A DNA stretch of 17,348 nt, taken from assembly GCA_035653595.1 (NCBI GenBank), contig DASRBO010000065.1, forward strand, positions 1-17,348, given 5' to 3'. The translations under genes and the position numbers were made by a program. Of the stretch, positions 12,025 to 17,348 are shown one piece after another (positions within the stretch are counted from its first letter, which is position 1; the number at the start of each line of letters is the position of its first letter). A model generated the notes under the pieces. That model had not been told where the DNA came from, searched no databases, and saw only the letters and a program-made list of their open reading frames with translations. Source of the stretch: DASRBO01 sp035653595 (GTDB lineage: Bacteria; Actinomycetota; Acidimicrobiia; Acidimicrobiales; JAJPHE01).

Positions 12025-14139
12025 CTACCCCGCCCCGGAGGTGGTGGTCGAGGACCCCGGGGCCACAGAAGTGCTGGTAGAGGTGGTCGTCGAGCCCCCG
12101 GACGAGGCCCCGGCCGAGCCTCCCGTCGAGCCCGCCTGCGGAGCTCCGGCCGGCCCCGACGCCCCGGTCTGGGCCCGGTCCTGGACCGGAAGCTGGAGGT
12201 CTCCGGCCGGGTGGTTCATGAGGTAGCTCAGGATCTGGCGGGCGACGGGGGCCGAGCCGGAGGCGCCGTAGCCGGCCTGCTCGATGACCACCGCCACCAC
12301 GTACTGGGGGTTGTCGGCGGGGGCGAAGCTCACGAACAGGGAGGTGGGCTCGGCGTTGGCGGCCGCCGAGGCGGTGGCGGTGCCGGTCTTGCCCGCCACT
12401 GGGAACTGGCTGAGCGGGAAGCCGAGGAAGGTGCCATAGGCGGTGCCCTTGGGGTCCGACACGACCCCCTTGAACCCGGTCAGGAGGGTGTCGTGCACCG
12501 TCGGGGGCAGGTCCACGTGGTCCAGCACCTTGGGGGCGATGGTGCTGACCACCTTGCCGGAGTGGTCGACCACCCGGGCGGCGACCTGGGGCTGGTAGAG
12601 CGTGCCCCCGTTGGCGAAGGCGGCGTAGGCGTCGGCCAGCTCCAGCGGGGTGATGACCGTCGCCCCCTGGCCGAAGGCCATCTCCACGTTGTCGGCGGCG
12701 AACCAGGTGTCGGTGTAGACGCGGGGGGCCTGGGCATGGAGGCGCTTGCGCACCGACGGGCTGTCGACCCGGGCCAGGTTGGAGTCGCCCAGCACGAAGT
12801 GGGTCGGCGCCCCCAGCCCGTACTGGTGGGCAGTGGTCTGGATGGGCTCGGGACCGAACCGGCTCTGGTTCTCGTAGAAGTCGTAGCCGAGGTTGTAGAA
12901 GAACACGTCGTCGGAGGCGGTGATGGCCCGGGTCACGGTGAGCTCGCCCAGAGCCTCGTCCCCGGGGGCGTTGTGCAGCACCGGGCACTGGGTGCCCCGG
13001 CAGTTGGGGAAGGCGAAGAAGCCGGGGTCGTCGATGTAGGTGTTCGGCGTGATGAGACCGTCGGTGAGGGCGGCGGTGGCGGTGGCCAGCTTGAAGGTCG
13101 AACCGGGGGCGTACAGGCCCTGGATGGCCCGGTTGAGCAGGGGCTGGTTGCTCTGGGGCCCGGTGAGGCTCTGGTAGGCGGAGGAGGAGATGCCCCCCAC
13201 CCACACCGAGGGGTCGTAGCTGGGATACGACGACATGGCCAGCACGGCGCCGTTGCGGGGATCCAGCACGATGGCCGACCCGGCCGGGGCCGGGTAGTAC
13301 TCGTGCTGGAAGGGGTCGTAGGTGTGGTGGAGGGTGTCGATCTCGGCGGCGAGATCCTTGTCGACCTCCTGCTGCAGGCCCAGGTCGACGGTCAGCTGCA
13401 GGTCGTCGCCCGGCTTGGCCGGGTGCTCGCCGATGGTCCCGATGACCTTGCCCCGGGCGTTGACCTCCAGGTCGGTGACCCCCGGCGCGCCCCGCAGGTC
13501 CTGCTCGTAGGCGGCCTCGACCCCGGCCCGGCCCACCTGGTCGCCCTGCTGGTAGCCGGCGCTCTTGTTCTTCGACAGCTCCGCCGGGGTGATGGCCCCC
13601 ACGTAGCCGAGGATGTGAGCGGCCACGGTGGAGTAGGGGTAGGCCCGCTGGGAGAGCTCGACCACGTCGACGCCGGGGAACTGGTCGGCGTGCTCGCGCA
13701 GGTAGACCACCTTGGACATGTCGACATTGGTCGCCACCGGTACCGGCTCATAGGGGCTGTAGCGGCAGTCGGCGATGGTGGACAGCACCTGCTGGGTGGT
13801 CTGGCCGAGCAGGTCGGCGAGCCGGCCGATGACCGCCGGGTACTTGCTCGGCGGCTGCTTCTCGCCGCAGCTGGCGGTGGGCACCACCGACCGGGCCACG
13901 GTTATGGCCACCACCGTCTGGTTGGTGACGATCGGCTGGCCGTTGCGGTCCACGATCAGGCCCCGGGGAGCCTGGACGGTGACCTCCCGCACCTGGTTCG
14001 ACGTCGCCGCCTGCTGGAAGGTCGGTGAGTCCAGCACCTGCAGGTACCACAGCCGCACGAACAGGGCGGCGAAGAGGGCGAAGACCAGCAGCCCCATCAC
14101 GCTCAGCCGGAGGCGGGACTGCCGCCGGGGCATCACCAT
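12025..14139 (-). CDS. mrdA: Penicillin-binding protein 2 (class B transpeptidase)
   Basis: This encodes 704 residues. A short basic start and one membrane helix (about 13-30) anchor it; the pedestal domain (about 50-240, RGLIVDRNGQPIVTNQTVVA) precedes the transpeptidase domain. Catalytic motifs are STFK with Ser347/Lys350, SDD at 409-411 (the SxD form typical of PBP2), and KTG at 584-586. It cross-links peptidoglycan during elongation with MreBCD. After residue 650 comes a Ser/Thr/Gly-rich tail of about 50 residues. The start is ATGGTGATG: ATG 14139, or ATG 14133, which overlaps the mreD stop by one base (TGATG). rodA, its usual partner, does not follow. Confidence 0.95.
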   Translation of the reverse strand: MVMPRRQSRLRLSVMGLLVFALFAALFVRLWYLQVLDSPTFQQAATSNQVREVTVQAPRGLIVDRNGQPIVTNQTVVAITVARSVVPTASCGEKQPPSKYPAVIGRLADLLGQTTQQVLSTIADCRYSPYEPVPVATNVDMSKVVYLREHADQFPGVDVVELSQRAYPYSTVAAHILGYVGAITPAELSKNKSAGYQQGDQVGRAGVEAAYEQDLRGAPGVTDLEVNARGKVIGTIGEHPAKPGDDLQLTVDLGLQQEVDKDLAAEIDTLHHTYDPFQHEYYPAPAGSAIVLDPRNGAVLAMSSYPSYDPSVWVGGISSSAYQSLTGPQSNQPLLNRAIQGLYAPGSTFKLATATAALTDGLITPNTYIDDPGFFAFPNCRGTQCPVLHNAPGDEALGELTVTRAITASDDVFFYNLGYDFYENQSRFGPEPIQTTAHQYGLGAPTHFVLGDSNLARVDSPSVRKRLHAQAPRVYTDTWFAADNVEMAFGQGATVITPLELADAYAAFANGGTLYQPQVAARVVDHSGKVVSTIAPKVLDHVDLPPTVHDTLLTGFKGVVSDPKGTAYGTFLGFPLSQFPVAGKTGTATASAAANAEPTSLFVSFAPADNPQYVVAVVIEQAGYGASGSAPVARQILSYLMNHPAGDLQLPVQDRAQTGASGPAGAPQAGSTGGSAGASSGGSTTTSTSTSVAPGSSTTTSGAG

Positions 14140-14684
14140 CGGCGACCGGTGCGGGCGGCGGCCGCGCCCGAGGACTCGGTGGCCCAGGACATGAGGCGGG
14201 TGGCGGGGACGGAGAGCACGGCGTTGATGAGAGAGACGATCCCGATGATGCGAGGCAGCTCGTCGCTGAGCGTCTGGGGCTGGCCGACTATCGCGCCGAT
14301 GAGGGCGTACAGGAATTCACCGCCGGCGGTGCCGAGCAGGGACGCCAGGGCCACGATCCACCACGACGAGCGCAGCACCAGACCCTGGAACAGTCCGACC
14401 GCGTAGCCCACGATGCAGAAGGTGAGGGCCGACAGCCCGAACGGTGTCTCCAGGAACAGGTCGGACAGGAGCCCGCAGCCGAAGCCGATGAGCGCCCCCC
14501 GGGCCGGGCCCCCGGTGGCCCCCCCGACCGCCGCCAGGAGCAGCATCAGGTCCGGGTGCACCCCGTCGATGGTGATGGGCCCGATCATGGCCACCTGCAG
14601 GGTGAGGACCACGGCGATGAGCAGGGTCAGCCGGGCCCGGCCCACGGCCGACAGCCGCTCGTGGCTCAGGACCCCGGTGTCCAC
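14133..14684 (-). CDS. mreD: Rod shape-determining protein MreD
   Basis: This encodes 183 residues from GTG 14684. It is an integral membrane protein with about five hydrophobic helices (for example RLTLLIAVVLTLQVAMIG, IVGYAVGLFQGLVL and WWIVALASLLGTAGGEF). The segment HPDLMLLLAAVGGATGGPAR followed by ALIGFGCGLLSDLFLETPFG is the conserved MreD signature. MreD connects MreC and PBP2 in the elongation complex. The gene overlaps mreC by 19 bp and mrdA by up to 7 bp, so the three are translated as a coupled set. Confidence 0.93.
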   Translation of the reverse strand: MDTGVLSHERLSAVGRARLTLLIAVVLTLQVAMIGPITIDGVHPDLMLLLAAVGGATGGPARGALIGFGCGLLSDLFLETPFGLSALTFCIVGYAVGLFQGLVLRSSWWIVALASLLGTAGGEFLYALIGAIVGQPQTLSDELPRIIGIVSLINAVLSVPATRLMSWATESSGAAAARTGRRW

Positions 14685-15496
14685 CGCAACACGTCCACGT
14701 ATCGGATCTGGTCGAGGGGCACCACCGGGGCGAGGCTCACGTCCTCCTGCAGGGCGTCGGGACGCTGGTCGACCAGGCTGACCCGGCCCACCGGGATGCC
14801 GGCGGGGTAGATGGAGCCCTGCAGGCCGCTGGTCACCAGCACGTCACCCTTGTGGAGCGCTGTGGCCGGGGGGATGAAGTCGACCCGCAGGGCCTGGTTG
14901 GCGCCCCGGCCGCTGGCCACGCCGACCACACCGGTCGGGGTGCGCACGCCGATCTGGGACGACGGGTCGGTGAGCAGCAGCACGGTGGACGTGCTCCTCG
15001 AGGCGTCGACCACCCGCCCGAGGAGGCCCTGGCCCGCCACCACCGTCATCCCGTCGGCCACCCCGGCCCCCGTGCCCCGGTCGAGGGTCACGGTGAGCTG
15101 GAAGTTGGAGGTGGTGGTGTCGATGACCTGGGCGGCCACCTTCGGCACCGACTCGGCGAACGGCAGGTTCTGCAGGGCGAGCAGCTGGCTGAGGGCCTGC
15201 TGTTGGTCGGCGGCCTCGAGCCGCTGGCGCTGCAGGTCGCCGAGCTGCTTGCGCAGGCGGGCGTTGGCGTCCTTTTCCCCCTTGTAGCGGAACGCTCCCA
15301 CGAAGAAGTCGGCCACCGGCCGGAAGCCGTGGACGAAGGCGGACCCGACCGGGGAGAAGGCGTCGCGCAGCACGCTCTTGGCCGAGTGCACCACCCCGGT
15401 CGCCTCGCCCCGGTAGTCGAGGGTGATGATCGTGCCGGCCGTCAGGACCAGCAGGAGCAGCACGAATCGGGCCCTAGAGGGCCGGCGACGGGCCAC
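14666..15496 (-). CDS. mreC: Rod shape-determining protein MreC
   Basis: This encodes 276 residues from GTG 15496. A basic N-terminus and one membrane helix (about 11-26, FVLLLLVLTAGTIITL) are followed by a coiled coil (about 72-108, KDANARLRKQLGDLQRQRLE) and the extracytoplasmic double beta-barrel (VTLDRGTGAGVADGMTVVAG, QGLLGRVVDASRSTSTVLLL). This is the standard MreC plan and a usual length. MreC dimerises outside the membrane and activates PBP2. It lies 15 bp after mreB. The ribosome binding site is weak, as expected for a gene translated by coupling. Confidence 0.95.
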   Translation of the reverse strand: MARRRPSRARFVLLLLVLTAGTIITLDYRGEATGVVHSAKSVLRDAFSPVGSAFVHGFRPVADFFVGAFRYKGEKDANARLRKQLGDLQRQRLEAADQQQALSQLLALQNLPFAESVPKVAAQVIDTTTSNFQLTVTLDRGTGAGVADGMTVVAGQGLLGRVVDASRSTSTVLLLTDPSSQIGVRTPTGVVGVASGRGANQALRVDFIPPATALHKGDVLVTSGLQGSIYPAGIPVGRVSLVDQRPDALQEDVSLAPVVPLDQIRYVDVLRWTPGS

Positions 15497-15511
15497 CAGC
15501 GCCCAACCCGG

Positions 15512-16552
15512 TTAACGGGAGCTGGATGAGGAGATCAGGACCTGCTTCAGGGCTTCGAACTCCTCGAGGCACTGGCCGCTGCCGATGGCGACCGAGTGGA
15601 GCGGGTTCTTGGCCACGATGATCGGCATGCCCGTTTCGGACGAGATGCGGGCGTCGAGGCCGTGCAGCAGCGAGCCGCCGCCGGTCAGGACGATCCCCTG
15701 CTCCATGATGTCGGCCGCCAGCTCGGGAGGCGTCTTGTCGAGGGTCACCTTGACGGCGTCGACGATGGCCGACAGGGGCTCCTCGAGGGCCTGACGGATC
15801 TCGCCGGTGGTGGTGACGATCGTCTTGGGCAGCCCGGTGATCAGGTCGCGACCCCGGATTTCGGCGTGCAGCTCCTCCTCCAGCGAGCAGGCCGACCCGA
15901 GGGCGATCTTGATCTCCTCGGCGGTCCGCTCGCCGAGGGCGAGGCTGTACTCCTTCTTGATGAACTGGATGATCGCCTCGTCCATCTCGTCCCCGCCGAT
16001 GCGGATGGACTGGCTGGTCACGATGCCGCCCAGGGAGATGACGGCCACCTCGGTGGTCCCCCCGCCGATGTCGACCACCATGTTGCCTGTCGGCTCGTGC
16101 ACGGGCAGGCCGGCGCCGATGGCCGCCGCCATGGGCTCCTCGATGATGTAGGCCGGCTTGCGGGCCCCGGCGTACTCGGCCGCCTCCTGCACCGCCCGCT
16201 GCTCCACCCCGGTGATGCCCGAGGGGACGCAGATCACCATGCGGGGCTTGGCGAAGCGGCGCTGGTGCACCCGGCGGATGAAGTAGCGCAGCATCTTCTC
16301 GCAGATCTCGAAATCGGCGATGACCCCGTCCTTGAGGGGACGGATGGCCTGGATGTGGCTGGGGGTACGGCCGATCATCCGCTTGGCCTCGGCTCCGACG
16401 GCCAGCGGGCGCCCGTCGCGGGCATTGACCGCGACCACCGAGGGCTCGTTGAGGACGATGCCCCGACCCCGCACGTAGACCAGCGTGTTGGCCGTGCCGA
16501 GGTCGACGGCCATGTCGCGGCCGAGGAAGGAGGACCAGATGTTGTCGGACAC
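15512..16552 (-). CDS. mreB: Rod shape-determining protein MreB (actin homologue)
   Basis: This encodes 346 residues, the normal length. The actin-fold ATP-binding motifs are present: phosphate-1 VDLGTANT at 16-23, phosphate-2 VDIGGGTTEVA at 160-170 and the adenosine motif LTGGGSLLHGLD at 289-300. The N-terminus SDNIWSSFLGRD precedes the conserved part, as in other actinobacteria. MreB filaments guide cell-wall elongation. I prefer GTG 16552; there is no Shine-Dalgarno, but a TAGGCT box nine bases upstream fits a leaderless message. It is the first gene of the mreBCD-mrdA run, 136 bp after ndk. Confidence 0.97.
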   Translation of the reverse strand: MSDNIWSSFLGRDMAVDLGTANTLVYVRGRGIVLNEPSVVAVNARDGRPLAVGAEAKRMIGRTPSHIQAIRPLKDGVIADFEICEKMLRYFIRRVHQRRFAKPRMVICVPSGITGVEQRAVQEAAEYAGARKPAYIIEEPMAAAIGAGLPVHEPTGNMVVDIGGGTTEVAVISLGGIVTSQSIRIGGDEMDEAIIQFIKKEYSLALGERTAEEIKIALGSACSLEEELHAEIRGRDLITGLPKTIVTTTGEIRQALEEPLSAIVDAVKVTLDKTPPELAADIMEQGIVLTGGGSLLHGLDARISSETGMPIIVAKNPLHSVAIGSGQCLEEFEALKQVLISSSSSR

Positions 16553-16561
16553 TGGCGGGCA

Positions 16562-16567
16562 AGCCTA
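16562..16567 (-). promoter_or_regulatory. Possible -10 box for mreBCD-mrdA (TAGGCT)
   Basis: TAGGCT on the minus strand ends nine bases before the mreB GTG, and no Shine-Dalgarno intervenes. The 136-bp gap after ndk leaves room for a promoter. No clear -35 is seen. Confidence 0.4.
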
Positions 16568-16688
16568 CCCGTCCTGCTGCCGACCGGCCCATCTCCGACC
16601 TCGATTCCCGTTCAGAGGTTCACCCCCAGTGGTCGCAGCCGCCGAGGGGCGAGGCCGAGGCCCGTGGGCGGCCGCGAAAGGCTCCGGC

Positions 16689-17102
16689 TCAGGCCTGCAG
16701 GCCGGGGAAGAAGATGCCGATCTCCCGCTGGGCCGACTCGAGGGAGTCGGACCCGTGGATGAGGTTCTCGGTGAGCAGGGTGGCCAGGTCCCCCCTGATG
16801 GTGCCGGGGGCGGCCTGGGCGGGGTCGGTGACGCCCATCATGGTCCTCACGATCGACCAGGTGTCGCCCGGGCCCTCGATGACGGCCAGCAGGGCCGGCC
16901 CTCTGGTGATGAACTCGACCAGCTGGCCGTAGAACGGCTTGCCCTGGTGCTCGGCGTAGTGGCGCCCGGCCGTCTCGACGTCGATGGTGCGCAGCTCGGC
17001 GGCGGCGATCCGCAGCCCTTTGCGCTCGAGACGTCCGAGTATCTCCCCGACCAGACCGCGCTCGACGGCGTCGGGCTTGCAGATGACGAGAGTGCGGTCC
17101 AT
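16689..17102 (-). CDS. ndk: Nucleoside diphosphate kinase
   Basis: This encodes 137 residues. The N-terminal RTLVICKPDAVERGLVGEIL carries the conserved KPD with Lys9. The active-site motif is NLIHGSDS with the phosphohistidine at His116, and the C-terminal EIGIFFP is typical. It transfers the gamma-phosphate from ATP to NDPs in the cytoplasm and keeps NTP pools balanced. ndk next to mreB is a common actinobacterial arrangement. The ATG at 17102 has no Shine-Dalgarno but a TACGCT box nine bases upstream. It is divergent from a methyltransferase gene 56 bp away. Confidence 0.97.
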   Translation of the reverse strand: MDRTLVICKPDAVERGLVGEILGRLERKGLRIAAAELRTIDVETAGRHYAEHQGKPFYGQLVEFITRGPALLAVIEGPGDTWSIVRTMMGVTDPAQAAPGTIRGDLATLLTENLIHGSDSLESAQREIGIFFPGLQA

Positions 17103-17111
17103 GGCCGCCGC

Positions 17112-17117
17112 AGCGTA
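17112..17117 (-). promoter_or_regulatory. Possible -10 box for ndk (TACGCT)
   Basis: TACGCT on the minus strand ends nine bases before the ndk ATG, in the 56-bp gap shared with the divergent methyltransferase gene. The spacer GCGGCGGCC has no ribosome binding site, in keeping with a leaderless start. Confidence 0.4.
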
Positions 17118-17158
17118 GTGGGGCGGCGGCCGGGGTCCGCCGGTGGTAGAAGGGCGCC

Positions 17159-17348
17159 ATGACCGACGCCGCCAGCCGGAGCGGCTCAGCCGGCCCCGGG
17201 CGCCAGCACGACTTCGACGAGATCTACCGGGGCCAGCCCCCCTGGGACATCGGCCGGCCCCAGGAGATATTCGCCGACCTGGCCCGTTCCGGCCGCTTTG
17301 TGGGGCGGGTCCTCGACAGCGGCTGCGGCACCGGGGAACACACCCTGT
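17159..17348 (+). CDS. Class I SAM-dependent methyltransferase, partial (N-terminus)
   Basis: The frame starts at ATG 17159 after GAAGGG and continues past the window edge. After a short Ser/Gly-rich start it reads DFDEIYRGQPPWDIGRPQ, the entry pattern of a widespread group of small methyltransferases of the thiopurine-methyltransferase type. It then gives the SAM-binding motif VLDSGCGTGEHTL. The serine in DSGCGTG replaces the more usual valine or isoleucine. The substrate is unknown. It is transcribed away from ndk. Confidence 0.8.
   Translation, partial: MTDAASRSGSAGPGRQHDFDEIYRGQPPWDIGRPQEIFADLARSGRFVGRVLDSGCGTGEHTL

Noticed and set aside
11981..13204. Upstream extension of the radical SAM reading frame
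   Set aside because: It overlaps mrdA on the same strand in another frame and has low-complexity composition; the conserved protein begins at ATG 11980.
12211..14028. Long plus-strand open frame (605 codons) opposite mrdA
   Set aside because: It mirrors mrdA coding, has Gly/Val/Asp/His-rich composition typical of antisense GC-rich DNA, and no start signal.

Overview
The window is very GC-rich DNA from a high-GC Gram-positive bacterium. The gene order ndk-mreB-mreC-mreD-mrdA, followed by a radical SAM pair, an RNase E/G, rplU and rpmA, together with many GTG starts and several starts that look leaderless, points to Actinobacteria, most likely the Acidimicrobiia. That placement is inference from gene content and not from a marker-gene comparison.

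Right-hand part (about 5.5-17.1 kb) is conserved chromosome read almost entirely on the minus strand: nucleoside diphosphate kinase (ndk), the cell-elongation genes mreB, mreC, mreD and mrdA (PBP2), a TIGR03960-type radical SAM protein, its TIGR03936/DUF2344 partner, a ribonuclease E/G with a long disordered N-terminus, and ribosomal proteins L21 and L27. Most joints are short overlaps, as in an operon. Two class I methyltransferase genes lie on the plus strand: a complete one wedged between rne and rplU, and one starting divergently from ndk and cut by the window edge. A 34-codon fossil of a LuxR-type regulator lies beside the first methyltransferase.

Middle part (about 1.5-5.0 kb) is a worn accessory region. 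It has a tyrosine integrase that has lost its catalytic domain, two pairs of TGAGGCAC repeats upstream of it that look like integrase arm sites, a toxin-antitoxin-like pair, a small orphan gene, and a HAD-fold phosphatase-like gene. These are followed by remnants of an aminoglycoside-phosphotransferase-like gene and of an IS110-family transposase. An 18/20 direct repeat brackets the toxin-antitoxin pair and the orphan gene, and its two copies contain the stop codons of the reading frames before and at the end of that block. The expected obgE is not next to rpmA; a small unrecognised gene and the IS110 remnant take its place.

Left end (1-1.5 kb) holds two overlapping lipoprotein genes on the minus strand: one complete with a beta-propeller-like body, and a second, running off the edge, that starts with a GTG overlapping the stop codon of the first.

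I see no CRISPR array, rRNA or tRNA. The parts most worth following up are the integrase arm-site/island remnant, the repeat-bounded toxin-antitoxin block, the uncharacterised radical SAM pair, and a recurrent TANNNT box 7-10 nt before start codons.
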